A DNA stretch of 64,000 nucleotides from an uncultured Alphaproteobacteria bacterium (GCA_902578545.1 CACHDI010000002.1:62001-126000), one strand, 5' to 3'. Shown: positions 1-9,703, counted from the first letter of the stretch. Translations and numbers: made by a program. The notes: a model not told the origin generated them from the letters alone.

Positions 1-317
1 TCATCTAATGTGGTAGTTTTAAGTATTAAAATATTATTATTTTTTATAAAATTAAATTGACTATAAATTTGATCTAAACATTCGCTGCAACGAAATACTT
101 TATGCAATGATCCGCTACCAGAAGGACCATTACTATTTATTAAAGTACCTGTTTGTATTGAAAAATTTAAAGTTTCAATTGCTGAATGTAATATAAACGC
201 CGAGGAAGTATATTTTTGACAAAGAGTGCAATGACATGCATGTGTGAATATTGGATCATCTAGTATCCGGTATCTAAATTCACCACAACTACATCCTCCA
301 TTATAATTTTTTTTCAT
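1..317 (-). CDS. GFA-family (Mss4-like) zinc protein, 3' end cut by window
   Basis: Reading the minus strand from an ATG at 315-317 gives an open frame running off the left edge, about 105 codons. The protein begins MKKNYNGGCSCGEFRYRI, then HACHCTLCQKYTSSAF and, further on, FRCSECLDQI. The GGCSCG start, the CHCTLCQ motif and the later CxxC pair are the zinc ligands of the GFA / Mss4-like fold (glutathione-dependent formaldehyde-activating family). Most members are small cytoplasmic proteins of unproven function, so S-hydroxymethylglutathione synthase activity should not be assumed. The C-terminus is missing only because the window ends. Confidence 0.75.
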   Translation of the reverse strand, partial: MKKNYNGGCSCGEFRYRILDDPIFTHACHCTLCQKYTSSAFILHSAIETLNFSIQTGTLINSNGPSGSGSLHKVFRCSECLDQIYSQFNFIKNNNILILKTTTLD

Positions 318-550
318 TTTTTTTTGAATAATTTTTAATTATCATAAGTGAAATCTTAAAAAAAAATCAGTAGTAATTGTGCACATTTTTTCTCTCTTTT
401 TATGATGGTATATATATTTTTAGAGTTAAATAGTTATAATTTATTTGTTAATTGCAAATTAAGTTAATTAAATTAATAAATTTTGTCATTGATTTTTTTT
501 TTTTTGACTGAATAGTTATAATAAATTCGTTATCATTATTTTAAAATATT

Positions 551-1411
551 ATGAACTCAATTGATAAATCTTTCGTAAATAAATATAAAAAAAACGGCTT
601 TTGCTATGGTATAGAAATATTCTCAGAAAATGAAACCAATAATATACGTTCAGAAATTGAAGATCTTGAATTGAAATTCAAGAATGGAGTCTCTGGGCAA
701 AAGTTAGATCAATATTTTAGGGTTAATGGCCATATCGTAATTCCTTTATTAGCTAATTTGTCAAAATCACCAAAAATTTTAGACCATGTTGAGTTATTAC
801 TAGGATCCAATATTTTAGTTTGGTCTGTCGAACTTTTTATTAAAGAACCTGGATCTTCTAAAATTGTATCTTGGCACCAAGATCTTACCTATTGGGGAAT
901 GGGTGAAACTGACGGTGAAGTAACAGCTTGGATTGCTTTAAGTAATGTAACCATTGAAGCGGGTTGTATGCGTTTTATCCCAGGAAGTCACAATAAAAAC
1001 ATTCTTAAACATGAAGATACATTTCATAAGGATAATTTGTTATCAAGAGGTCAAGAAATTAAAGGAATTAGTGAAAAGGATGCAGTATTTGCACCATTAA
1101 GACCAGGTGAAATGTCATTACACCATGGTAAATGTCTTCATGCGTCTGGTATTAATAATTCAAATGAAAGGCGTATTGGTGTGGCAATAAGATATGTTAA
1201 ACCTGATGTTAAAGGTACAGACAATGATCACGATTTTGCAATGCTAGTAAGAGGTTTGGATGATAAAAGTGGTTGGTATAATTTTGCAGGACCTAGAGGG
1301 TTATTTAACAAAAAAGACCTTGTTATTTATAATTATATTCTAAACTACCAATCAAAAGTATTAATGGCAGGTGCTAATACAAATGAAGGCATGTACAAAA
1401 CTATCAAGTAA
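551..1411 (+). CDS. Phytanoyl-CoA dioxygenase (PhyH) family Fe(II)/2-oxoglutarate oxygenase
   Basis: This 286-residue protein has the PhyH facial triad: H109 and D111 in the WHQD motif and a distal His in LHASG (about H197), followed by an Arg-rich NERRIGVAIRY strand that in this family anchors 2-oxoglutarate. Family members hydroxylate diverse small acids, acyl-CoAs or amino acids; the substrate here is not readable. It is a clear paralogue of the protein at 59106-59963, sharing HQDLTYWGMGET and LLSRGQE. The gene stands alone, followed 70 bases later by a DMT permease in the same direction, so an oxygenase-exporter or oxygenase-importer pair is possible. The start is an ATG. Confidence 0.8.
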   Translation: MNSIDKSFVNKYKKNGFCYGIEIFSENETNNIRSEIEDLELKFKNGVSGQKLDQYFRVNGHIVIPLLANLSKSPKILDHVELLLGSNILVWSVELFIKEPGSSKIVSWHQDLTYWGMGETDGEVTAWIALSNVTIEAGCMRFIPGSHNKNILKHEDTFHKDNLLSRGQEIKGISEKDAVFAPLRPGEMSLHHGKCLHASGINNSNERRIGVAIRYVKPDVKGTDNDHDFAMLVRGLDDKSGWYNFAGPRGLFNKKDLVIYNYILNYQSKVLMAGANTNEGMYKTIK

Positions 1412-1481
1412 TTTTATTCAAAAGATATAATCCTAAATATAATTAAAATAAAAATTACAAAAATAAAATTAAGAAAACTAC

Positions 1482-2393
1482 ATGAATATAAAAGGGGGTC
1501 TATTTATTGCAATTGGAATGTTAGTTTTAGCAATTGGTGACAATTATATCCGTTTTATAACTGATAAAATTGGCCTTTGGCAATTTCATTTTATGCGAAG
1601 TTTAATCGCAATACCTTTGCTAATTTTATTTTCATTCAATCAAAATTATAAAATAATTTTTCCAAAAAAATTTAAACTTGTATTCTATAGAACAGCTTTA
1701 ATGGTCATTTCTATGTTAATATATTTCGGATGCTTAGCCTTTTTTCCAATAGCTCAGGTGGCAGCTGGTCTTTTTACTTCACCCATTTTTGTAATAATTT
1801 TTTCTAGATTCATATATAGAGAAGAGCTTAACTTTATCAAAATAGCTTCTGTTTTCATTGGCAGTTTAGGAGTATTGATAGTCTTAAACATAAATATATG
1901 GGATTTTACATTTGGAACTATATTTCCAATACTAGCTGGGGCTTTTTATGCTTTATCCTCTATTACAACGAGAAAATGGTGTAAAGAAGAAGATTCTAGG
2001 TCTTTGATGTTTATGTTTTTTTTAGGAATAGGTCTTACATCTTTAATAATTATCATTTTTTTAGAGTTAAACTCATTTTTTTCATTATTACCAATCTCAA
2101 AATCATTTATCACTATGAATTTAACTTTATTAGATAGTCAATCTTTATTAATAATTATAATCCATGCATTTCTTTCTGTTGTTGGAGGTATTTTTATAAC
2201 CTATGGGTACCAAAAAGGAGAGACAAGTTTTGTTTCCATTTTTGAATATTCATTCTTATTTTTTGCAACATCTTGGGGTGTTATTTTTTTATCAGATTAT
2301 ATTTCAAAATATATTATATTTGGTATGTTACTTATTCTCTTATCTGGAATGTTAGTATCATTTAAAGAGAAAAATTTAATAAAACCAAAATAA
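1482..2393 (+). CDS. EamA/DMT-family membrane permease
   Basis: The 303-residue product is almost wholly hydrophobic, with about ten membrane spans in two halves of five, the usual EamA duplication and length. It begins MNIKGGLFIAIGMLVLAIGD and contains FMRSLIAIPLLIL and GSLGVLIVL helices typical of drug/metabolite transporters. Substrates in this superfamily range from amino acids to nucleotides and cannot be assigned from sequence. It follows the PhyH gene in the same direction and converges with a second, only distantly similar DMT gene 20 bases downstream. Confidence 0.8.
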   Translation: MNIKGGLFIAIGMLVLAIGDNYIRFITDKIGLWQFHFMRSLIAIPLLILFSFNQNYKIIFPKKFKLVFYRTALMVISMLIYFGCLAFFPIAQVAAGLFTSPIFVIIFSRFIYREELNFIKIASVFIGSLGVLIVLNINIWDFTFGTIFPILAGAFYALSSITTRKWCKEEDSRSLMFMFFLGIGLTSLIIIIFLELNSFFSLLPISKSFITMNLTLLDSQSLLIIIIHAFLSVVGGIFITYGYQKGETSFVSIFEYSFLFFATSWGVIFLSDYISKYIIFGMLLILLSGMLVSFKEKNLIKPK

Positions 2394-2413
2394 AAAAACT
2401 AATTTAAACATTT

Positions 2414-3307
2414 TTATATCTTTATTTTGTTATGTCGCAAATAAAGTGCTCTAATAAGAATAGAAATTAATATAATTATACCTCCAATTAATGTATTGGG
2501 GCTTATTATTTCGTTCAAAAATAACCAAACCCAAAATGGACTTAATGCAATTTCTATAAAGAAGAATAAAGTTGCTTCAGCTGCTATTAAGTGTCTAGTG
2601 GCAAATACAAAACAACAATTTACAAAACCTGATAGAACTCCACCTAATAAAAAACAAAGGAAAAAATCATGGGTTGATATTTGTAAAGAACCAACATTTT
2701 GAAATGAAGTTAATCCCATGGCCATTATGCCAGATATTAACAAACAAGGCAGCATATCAATATTTTTATTAGATCTAATAATTATAGTATAAATTGAAAA
2801 AGAAATAGCTGTTATAAGAGCAAGCATATTTCCCCATAGCTCTCCAATTTTTAAAGATCCATAAAACATCATTAAAACTCCAAAAAATGCTGCTATCATT
2901 GTATAAACTGTAATTTGAGCAAGTTTTTCTTTTAGAATTAATAGAGAAAATAAGGCAGTAATAAATGGGATAAGACTTATAGTAAAAACAGTATTGGCAA
3001 CTGACGTAGTAGTCATAGATAAAATAAAACATACGTTTGAAATTCCTAGAACAAACCCACCAATTAAACCACTAATTCCAATTTGGATAATTTTTTTAAA
3101 AATTCTTTTTTTATGTATAAAAAAGAGATATATAAATATGGTAATTGAGAATGATAAAGCACGATAAAATATAATGGTCCAATCATCTGCGGTTTCTATA
3201 TTCCTAAGAACTAGTCCGTTAAAACTTATCGCCACAGATCCAATAGTCATCAATAATATTGATAATAACTTTTTTTCTACGGTAAATAAATTGTTATCAA
3301 AAAGCAT
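2414..3307 (-). CDS. EamA/DMT-family membrane permease
   Basis: This is a second DMT permease, 297 residues, about ten predicted spans, starting MLFDNNLFTVEKKLL. The first EamA repeat shows NGLVLRNIETADDWTIIFYR and the second ends with LIGGIIILISILIRALY, both typical of the family. It lies tail to tail with the previous permease (20 bases between stops), so the two are not an operon and probably act on different solutes. The substrate is unknown. Confidence 0.8.
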   Translation of the reverse strand: MLFDNNLFTVEKKLLSILLMTIGSVAISFNGLVLRNIETADDWTIIFYRALSFSITIFIYLFFIHKKRIFKKIIQIGISGLIGGFVLGISNVCFILSMTTTSVANTVFTISLIPFITALFSLLILKEKLAQITVYTMIAAFFGVLMMFYGSLKIGELWGNMLALITAISFSIYTIIIRSNKNIDMLPCLLISGIMAMGLTSFQNVGSLQISTHDFFLCFLLGGVLSGFVNCCFVFATRHLIAAEATLFFFIEIALSPFWVWLFLNEIISPNTLIGGIIILISILIRALYLRHNKIKI

Positions 3308-3405
3308 GAAAATATATGCAAAATTTTTTTAAATATTAATAGTGTAGAGTTTTAATCTAAAATTGATATGAGTAACTTAATTTTTTATTAATTAAATTTC
3401 TAAAT

Positions 3406-4062
3406 ATGGCCGAACGTCGAAATCTTCCTAAGATAGTCAGCATTGTAAAATACCATAACGACGGCCGTCTCACTGCACCTGCAGCAGCTAGAAATGCCAA
3501 ACCTATTATTCAATTAGTGCGAAAGACTGTAACCAAACCAGGTAACGCACTTGAGATAGCCAGCGGAACAGGACAGCATATTGTAAAACTTGCCTCTGCC
3601 TTACCGTTTTTAAATTGGCAACCTTCAGATGTGGATATTACTCGTTTAAATAGTATTAAATCCTGGAGTAATGACCAAAATTTAAAGAACCTAAGGCCAC
3701 CATGCATATTAGATGCAACTGAGGAAGGTTGGTCTAAAAAGCATAGAGATCAAGACCTTATTCTTTTAGTAAACTTGCTACATTTGATTAGTATAAAAGA
3801 GACAAAAATTTTAATTAAAGAAATATCAAAAGCACTAGCTCCAAAAGGACTTTCAATTATTTATGGACCTTTTATGCGAAACGGTAAGCTAATTAGTAAG
3901 GGTGATATGGAATTTCATTACAGCTTAATTAATGCTGATCTCAATTTAGGATACAAAAATGATATAGATATATTGAATTTATTTAATGAGGCAGGATTAG
4001 TCCATCTAAATACAGAGCAAATGCCTGCAAATAACTTGGCCTTTATATCCAAAAAACCCTAA
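3406..4062 (+). CDS. DUF938 class I SAM-dependent methyltransferase
   Basis: The 218-residue protein carries the DUF938 hallmarks: AAARNAKPI near the N-terminus, a SAM-binding ALEIASGTGQH motif at about residues 48-58, then LNWQPSDVD and a late IYGPFMRNGK strand. Length and order match the family, which is widespread in proteobacteria and in animals (METTL26) and whose substrate is undefined. It is monocistronic, diverging from the DMT gene on its left, with a long spacer on its right. Confidence 0.85.
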   Translation: MAERRNLPKIVSIVKYHNDGRLTAPAAARNAKPIIQLVRKTVTKPGNALEIASGTGQHIVKLASALPFLNWQPSDVDITRLNSIKSWSNDQNLKNLRPPCILDATEEGWSKKHRDQDLILLVNLLHLISIKETKILIKEISKALAPKGLSIIYGPFMRNGKLISKGDMEFHYSLINADLNLGYKNDIDILNLFNEAGLVHLNTEQMPANNLAFISKKP

Positions 4063-4432
4063 ACAGTTCTCTTATAAAATAACATTTTTACTTAATCTAA
4101 ACTATATTTAAGAAATTATTTTATATCATTCCAATCCAAAAAATTAAATAATAGTACTTACTAAAAATATTCTAGTTTTAAGGATAACCCAAATCTTTTG
4201 AATAATATTTGGAATAATGACAAAAATAATAATTAAAAAGTTATAAAATATTAAAAAAAAACCATTTAACAAAAGAATATACTTTTTTCATGGAAAAATC
4301 ATTGAGTGAAATTTATGTTCGAAAAAAATGCTACTTTTAAACATCAAAGAAAAATATATACTCTTGATAAAAACAAAAAATCTTTACATTTAAAATACCT
4401 AAAATAAATCCACTAAATCGATTGGTTAAAAA
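4063..4432. other. Non-coding spacer, no gene recognised
   Basis: This 370-base very AT-rich stretch separates the DUF938 gene from a cupin gene. I found no plausible reading frame longer than about 20 codons, no tRNA and no strong GC-rich hairpin. It probably holds only the cupin promoter. Confidence 0.6.
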
Positions 4433-4927
4433 ATGATTAATAAAGAAGTCAAGTTAATAAAACCTGGAAAACAATATTTGGGAGGCCAAGGAGTTAAATA
4501 TAATGCTGGGGTATCTCGAAAAACTGCTGGCTCTGAAAAAGTTTGCATGAATATTTTACCAATGCCACCAGGAGTTCACTCTATACCTCATATACATAAA
4601 GAAATAGAGACTATCGCTTATTTGTTAGAAGGAGAATGTACTCTATTCTATGGAGAGAAGTTGGAAAATCACATTTTAGTTAAGAAAGGTGAACAAATAT
4701 TTATTCCTGAAAATATTCCCCACACTCCTTTTAACCAAAGTAAAAATGACTGTATATGGGTTGTTGTGCATTCATCAGGCGATGATCAAGATGAACTTAT
4801 TTCCATGCCAGAGTTAGCTAAAGAACTTGAAAAACATAAAGGAAAATCTGAAGTTGAAACAATAGAAATTAAGTCTAAAACCTCAAACATATTATCAAAA
4901 CAAAACCTACATAGAAAAGTTGAATAA
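4433..4927 (+). CDS. Single-domain cupin protein
   Basis: This 164-residue cupin has motif 1 at about residues 44-65, where HIHKEIET supplies the H-x-H and a downstream Glu as metal ligands. Motif 2 (GEQIFIPENIPHTPFN) supplies the second metal histidine. A charged tail of some 35 residues follows the barrel. The family covers isomerases, dioxygenases and binding proteins, so the function is unknown. It is monocistronic and does not carry the H-x3-E-x-Y pattern seen in the second cupin at 8426-9046. Confidence 0.75.
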   Translation: MINKEVKLIKPGKQYLGGQGVKYNAGVSRKTAGSEKVCMNILPMPPGVHSIPHIHKEIETIAYLLEGECTLFYGEKLENHILVKKGEQIFIPENIPHTPFNQSKNDCIWVVVHSSGDDQDELISMPELAKELEKHKGKSEVETIEIKSKTSNILSKQNLHRKVE

Positions 4928-5162
4928 TATTTCTAAAATGTATAAAATTATTTGTTATTGTGTCTGTTTGGTTATTACAAAAAGAGCTCCTTTTATTTTT
5001 CTTTAATTAAAGTCAAAACCTTTAATCAAATAGCTATTTGGCCCAACTTAAGGATGCATCTGGATGGAAAAGTTGAATGTCAGGACTGTCATTTAATGCT
5101 AGAAAGTATGGCTTTTTATTATGAAATTTGATAGCCACTGAACTACTTATTGATTAAATAAA

Positions 5163-5441
5163 TTAATTATACTCCGCTAAGAGTGTTCCTTTTTCACTAC
5201 CTAAAAATCTAACTCCTGGATATGAGTTAGCAACAGATTCTATTGCTTCAATTGCCAAGGCCGCGGTTTCTTCATTTGGCCACAAAGTCATAGTGCGAGC
5301 TCGATTTTCACCAGTTTTTATAAAGCGTAAGTTAGTTGCGCCTAATTCTTTAAAATCTTTAAACGCTAGTGCCACCATTTCATTAAAACTCTCAGGGGTT
5401 GCTGGTGCTTCTGTTTCCCACTCTGTAACAGTTGCATACAT
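5163..5441 (-). CDS. Small conserved ABM-like hypothetical protein
   Basis: The 92-residue product begins MYATVTEWETEAPATPESFN and ends LGSEKGTLLAEYN. Its length and alternating strand/helix pattern (LRFIKTGENRARTMTLWP followed by EETAALAIEAIE) suggest a ferredoxin-like dimeric alpha/beta-barrel fold, as in small monooxygenase-like proteins. No catalytic residue can be named. A good AGGAGA ribosome site lies just upstream of its ATG. Its codons use more G and C than neighbouring genes, which fits high expression or a different history. Confidence 0.6.
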   Translation of the reverse strand: MYATVTEWETEAPATPESFNEMVALAFKDFKELGATNLRFIKTGENRARTMTLWPNEETAALAIEAIESVANSYPGVRFLGSEKGTLLAEYN

Positions 5442-5560
5442 TTTTATCTCCTAATATTTAATTTTTTGTTACTTATTTTCTTTTTTCATTAATTTTATCA
5501 TTTATATTTGTTGGCTTGATCACATTAGTCATTTACTACCAATTAATTTTTCAAATGATT

Positions 5561-6148
5561 TCATATTGAAATTATTGATAACAAAACCACTATAATTAAG
5601 CTTGTTCCCATTACAAACTTTAGTTTGTTTCTCACTTTTTCACTTAGTGGCATCTCATATAACAAAACGCCAGCATATAACCAAATTAAATGAATTGGTA
5701 TCCAGATTAAATTAGTTATTATTAATTTAATTAGTATTTCCAAACCAAAGTTTGCAGGAAAAAAAGCAAAACCTGAATAAAAAGTTAAATTTACTATATA
5801 AGCTTTTGGATTAACAAGCTGTAACATTACACCATGCGTAATTCCTGGAATATCTTGAGACTTCAAGATATTCAATTTTGTATCACTCAAAATTATTTTT
5901 AAAGCTAAATAAATAAAAAAAATAGAAGACAAAAATAAACAAATTGTCCTAACAATTGGAAAAGAAAAAACAACAGTTGCAAGACCAGAAATTACAATTA
6001 TTGCAACAATATTTGTTCCAATAAAAAGGCCAAAAACATATCTAATCCCTGACCGAATTCCAAATGCAGATCCTATCCCAGCTGTTGATAAAACCCCAGG
6101 ACCAGGAGTTATTAATAAAAAAAATACAGCTAAAGAAAATATAATCAA
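5561..6148 (-). CDS. LysE/RhtB-family amino-acid exporter
   Basis: The 195-residue membrane protein starts MIIFSLAVFFLLITPGPG. The ITPGPG motif in the first helix is the LysE/RhtB signature, and about six hydrophobic segments follow, with LVNPKAYIVN in the fourth as in the family. The start appears to be TTG; the frame is open further upstream but has no ATG. The presumed role is efflux of amino acids or derivatives from the cytoplasm; the substrate is not determinable. Confidence 0.8.
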   Translation of the reverse strand: MIIFSLAVFFLLITPGPGVLSTAGIGSAFGIRSGIRYVFGLFIGTNIVAIIVISGLATVVFSFPIVRTICLFLSSIFFIYLALKIILSDTKLNILKSQDIPGITHGVMLQLVNPKAYIVNLTFYSGFAFFPANFGLEILIKLIITNLIWIPIHLIWLYAGVLLYEMPLSEKVRNKLKFVMGTSLIIVVLLSIISI

Positions 6149-6445
6149 AGTTATAGTATTAAAATATAGAAATTTCAGAAATATTAAGTTAGTTAAAAAT
6201 TAAATGCCATATATTAACTAAAATTTAAAAATCATTCAAAAAAAATAATTATTTTATTATTTACGATTTATGTAGATATCTTTTAAAGCTAGGAATTGTA
6301 TTTATTTAGATTTCACAACTTATTGATTTTGAAATTATATTTACTTTTAAAAACGCCAAATCGATATTTCCAAAATTAGTTTACACGAGATAAAATAATA
6401 TATATTCATTAAGTATAAATTATTTTCTACTAAAAGAGTAAATGA

Positions 6446-7414
6446 ATGGATGATAAAGATTTTGGTAGCCGTGATAACCGTGGTGATTGGGCACCTCATA
6501 AATTATTGGAGCCAGCCCCTATTTGGCTGTTTCCTCCTAAACCAAAAAAAATTTTAGCCTGGATACCAGCATTTTTTTTTCCCTATAATATTTTATTCAT
6601 GATTTCGTCTCTGATTTATTGGTTTCTAGTAATTCCACCAATTGAAATAATGGCTGTTTTAGCATGGGACTGGATCATCAAAATTCTGATTATCAATATG
6701 GTTTTAGCATTTATTTGGTATCAGGGATGGGAGATTCCACTTTATGTAAAAAGAAAACAATCAAACAGATTTAAATATAACTACCAATTTCCTCAAGATT
6801 TAAAGAAAAAGTTTTTTTGGTTTAGAAATCAGACTTTAGATAATATGGCCAGATCAATGCTTTTTGGTGTTCCAATTTGGTCTTTACTACAAGTTTTAAT
6901 GCTATGGACCTTTTCTAATGGATATATACCTTGGATAAGTTTTTTTGAAAATTCATTTTGGTTCATTTTTATGGTATTAATGGTTCCTATAATTCATGAT
7001 TTTCATTTTTATTGTATTCATAGATTAATCCATATACCTTTCCTATATAAATGGGTGCACTCGGTACATCATAAATCAGTAAATCCTAGTCCTTGGTCAT
7101 CCCTTTCTATGCACCCAATTGAACATTTTTTGTACTTTAGTACAGTTTTTTGGCATTTTATAATTCCTTCTAATCCAATAATTGCCCTTTATCAGTTACA
7201 TTTTGCTGGTTTTGGAGCTGTACCTGGACATGTTGGTTTCGATAAAGTTGAAATCTCAGAAAATAAAACATTTGATACTCATGCCTACATGCATTACTTA
7301 CATCATAAATATTTTAATGTTAATTATGGCGGTGACGGACTAGTACCATTTGATAGAGTATTTGGAACATATCATGATGGTTCTAAAGATTATGACTCAA
7401 AATTAAAGCCTTAA
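6446..7414 (+). CDS. Sterol desaturase / fatty-acid hydroxylase superfamily di-iron membrane protein
   Basis: The 322-residue protein has several membrane helices and the three histidine clusters of this superfamily: HDFHFYCIHRLIH, then HSVHH, then HYLHHKYFN. These bind the di-iron centre that activates oxygen for C-H hydroxylation or desaturation of lipids. The C-terminal DGLVPFDRVFGTYHDG is also typical of bacterial members. The lipid substrate is unknown; candidates include ornithine or other aminolipids and hopanoids. It is separated by 51 bases from the AEC carrier downstream in the same direction. Confidence 0.85.
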   Translation: MDDKDFGSRDNRGDWAPHKLLEPAPIWLFPPKPKKILAWIPAFFFPYNILFMISSLIYWFLVIPPIEIMAVLAWDWIIKILIINMVLAFIWYQGWEIPLYVKRKQSNRFKYNYQFPQDLKKKFFWFRNQTLDNMARSMLFGVPIWSLLQVLMLWTFSNGYIPWISFFENSFWFIFMVLMVPIIHDFHFYCIHRLIHIPFLYKWVHSVHHKSVNPSPWSSLSMHPIEHFLYFSTVFWHFIIPSNPIIALYQLHFAGFGAVPGHVGFDKVEISENKTFDTHAYMHYLHHKYFNVNYGGDGLVPFDRVFGTYHDGSKDYDSKLKP

Positions 7415-7465
7415 ATTTTAATATTTAACAAAGCAATATATTTATCATTTAAATTTTGATTACTT

Positions 7466-8350
7466 ATGATTTTTATTAAAGTATTAGAGGTTGTTTTCCC
7501 AGTTTTTTTCCTTTCTTGCCTTGGTTTTTACTGGGTAAAAAGTGGTTTTGATTATCCAATGCAATTTGTAACTAGAATATGTATGAATATAGCTGTTCCA
7601 TGCTTAGTCTTTGTTTCACTTATGAACACAAAAATAGATTTAAAAATCTTACTAAATTTCGCAATAGCTACATTACTTTGCTATTTATTAATAATTTTAA
7701 CCTTTTTTATTATTATTAAACTCCTGAAAATAAACTCTCAAACCTATTTGTCACCTTTATCATTTGGTAACACTGGTAATATTGGTTTGCCTTTAGCTTA
7801 CTTCGCGTTTGGAGAAATTGGCTTAGGTTATGCAGTTTTAGTTCTTTCAATTACCTCAATTTTATCTTTTTCTATAGGTATATGGTTTGTTTCTGGAGAA
7901 ACTTCTTTTTTAAAAACTTTAAAAAATGAACCATTACTAGCTGCTACATTTTTGGGATTAATTTTTCTAGCTACAAAATCTCAAACACCAATTTTTTTCA
8001 CATCTACACTTGAATTAATAGGTCAGTTAGCAATTCCACTTATGCTAATTACCCTAGGTGTGGCAGTAGCAAACCTTAATTCAACCCATTTATATAAAGC
8101 TCTAAAATTAAGTATATTAAAGTTAATTATCTGTTTATCTTTATCTATATTGATTGGGAATATTTTAGCTCTTGATCAAATCCCCTTTTATATTCTGGTA
8201 TTACAAATGTCTGCTCCTGTAGCAATAACATCTTATCTTTTAGCAAAAAAGTATGATGCAGACGATAAAGCAGTAGCTGGAATTGTAATAACTTCAACTA
8301 TCATCTCAACAATATATTTTCCAATAATTTTATATTTTCAACTAAGTTAG
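7466..8350 (+). CDS. AEC (auxin efflux carrier) family transporter
   Basis: The 294-residue protein has about ten spans and the family features: an early LGFYWVKSGF helix, SFGNTGNIGLPLAYFAFG in the middle (the conserved GNxGNxGLP crossover), and a terminal helix after AGIVITSTIIS. Bacterial AEC proteins move malate, malonate or other organic acids; the substrate here is not assignable. It follows the hydroxylase gene and precedes the DMSP-lyase-like cupin, so carriage of an osmolyte-derived acid is possible but unproven. Confidence 0.8.
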   Translation: MIFIKVLEVVFPVFFLSCLGFYWVKSGFDYPMQFVTRICMNIAVPCLVFVSLMNTKIDLKILLNFAIATLLCYLLIILTFFIIIKLLKINSQTYLSPLSFGNTGNIGLPLAYFAFGEIGLGYAVLVLSITSILSFSIGIWFVSGETSFLKTLKNEPLLAATFLGLIFLATKSQTPIFFTSTLELIGQLAIPLMLITLGVAVANLNSTHLYKALKLSILKLIICLSLSILIGNILALDQIPFYILVLQMSAPVAITSYLLAKKYDADDKAVAGIVITSTIISTIYFPIILYFQLS

Positions 8351-8425
8351 CTTTAAAATTTATTAATATCTATTATTAAATATTTTAATCATATAAGACT
8401 TGTAAATAAAATAATTAATAATTCT

Positions 8426-9046
8426 ATGCATAAAATTAAAAAGATTATTGAAGAGATAATTAAATATCTTGAAGAAAATATCAAAACAAATGAGGAAAAG
8501 TGTATTTGTAATTCTATTAAAAAAAGTATTCTAAACAAAAAAACGGTAAATGATATTATTCCAAACATTCCTCCAAAGAATAAATCCTTAATAAATGGTT
8601 TATCGTCAATATCTTCAAATAAAATGATACCTTTAAAAAATGCCATTTTTGACGGCTACACCAAATTATATTGGAAAATAGATAATGGAGAATACTATAA
8701 CAAAAATTCAAATATTGGGAAAATTTACCTAAATGGAAATATGAATGCAGAACTTATTGGGCCCAATGATGGATATTTTAAATCTGAAGAATTAAAGTTA
8801 GGGATTTTTTTATTAGAGCAAAAAATATTTTACAAAGATCACATTCATGCAGCTCCTGAATTATATTTAAATTTAACTGATGGTACAAAATGGAGATTTG
8901 GAAAAAAGAAATGGTTAGATATGCAATCAGGGTCAATAATTTATAATGAACCTTACAACCCTCATGGTATGAAAGTTGGAGGAATACCATTTATATCTAT
9001 ATGGTGTTGGCCTTTTAATGTAGATCAAAAATGTGAAGTAGTTTAA
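8426..9046 (+). CDS. Cupin protein resembling DMSP lyases of the DddQ/DddL group
   Basis: The 206-residue protein has a helical N-terminal half and a C-terminal cupin. Metal-site candidates are H139 and H141 with E145 and Y147 (HIHAAPELY), and H180 (YNPHGM). The H-x3-E-x-Y...H spacing is what is known for DddQ, where His and Glu bind zinc or iron and the Tyr is the base that eliminates dimethyl sulfide from DMSP. The closing FISIWCWPF resembles the family's LALYLW strand. I infer a DMSP lyase-like enzyme yielding acrylate; another cupin lyase is the alternative. No clear ribosome site precedes the ATG. Confidence 0.55.
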   Translation: MHKIKKIIEEIIKYLEENIKTNEEKCICNSIKKSILNKKTVNDIIPNIPPKNKSLINGLSSISSNKMIPLKNAIFDGYTKLYWKIDNGEYYNKNSNIGKIYLNGNMNAELIGPNDGYFKSEELKLGIFLLEQKIFYKDHIHAAPELYLNLTDGTKWRFGKKKWLDMQSGSIIYNEPYNPHGMKVGGIPFISIWCWPFNVDQKCEVV

Positions 9047-9148
9047 AAAAATAACCGATTATTTATAGATAGTAAATTTCCAAATAAAACAGGTTGTTTT
9101 AAAAACATTTTAGCATTAAAATTTTGAAAGCAAGGTTTGGATAATTAA

Positions 9149-9580
9149 ATGTCTAAAAGTCTAGCAGAGAAACTAACTGAAAGAGAACTAATAACTGTCA
9201 ATGAAAATGATAAGTTACTAGATGCTATTAATAAGTTAGTAAAATATAACATTGGAGCTATTCCAGTTATAAATAATAATAAGAAACTAGTCGGTATTAT
9301 ATCAGAAAGAGATATAGTAAAAGCATTATCAAATTATAAAAATAAAGATTATTCAATTTTATTAGTTAACCAACTAATGACAAAAACAGTTATTAGCTGT
9401 GAAAAAGAAGTTCTTTCTGACAAACTAATGGAATTAATGACAATAAACAAAATCCGCCATATTCCAATTGTAGAGAATAATGCTCCTATAGGAATTGTAT
9501 CTATAGGTGATGTAGTAAATAGATTGATCGAAAAAGTTCAATATGAAAACAAAATGTTAAAAGATTTCGTAAGTGGGTGA
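9149..9580 (+). CDS. Tandem CBS-domain protein
   Basis: The 143-residue protein is two CBS domains, at about residues 12-65 and 78-135. Each ends in the usual hydrophobic strand and acidic turn (LVGIISERDIVKAL, APIGIVSIGDVVNRLIE). Such stand-alone pairs bind AMP, ATP or NAD and regulate a partner protein. No partner gene is adjacent. The alphaproteobacterial inosine-monophosphate-dehydrogenase-like CBS proteins of this length are common and uncharacterised. Confidence 0.85.
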   Translation: MSKSLAEKLTERELITVNENDKLLDAINKLVKYNIGAIPVINNNKKLVGIISERDIVKALSNYKNKDYSILLVNQLMTKTVISCEKEVLSDKLMELMTINKIRHIPIVENNAPIGIVSIGDVVNRLIEKVQYENKMLKDFVSG

Positions 9581-9703
9581 TTGGCTTTAATTAAATCCAT
9601 TTATAAATGTATAAGATCTACATTATTCTTTAATATTATCTATAAAATATTAAAATTTTAAATATATCATAGTCCACTTAATACAAATTTTATTAACTAA
9701 TAA

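Noticed and set aside
5040-5125. A short open stretch containing a CQDCH sequence, resembling a c-type haem motif
   Set aside because: It is about 30 codons with stops close by and no ribosome site, and it lies between two convergent genes. It could be a gene relic, but nothing else supports a cytochrome.
9606-9624. AATGTA...TACATT hairpin between the convergent CBS and upp genes
   Set aside because: The six-pair stem is AT-rich and lacks a clear T-run, too weak to call a terminator.
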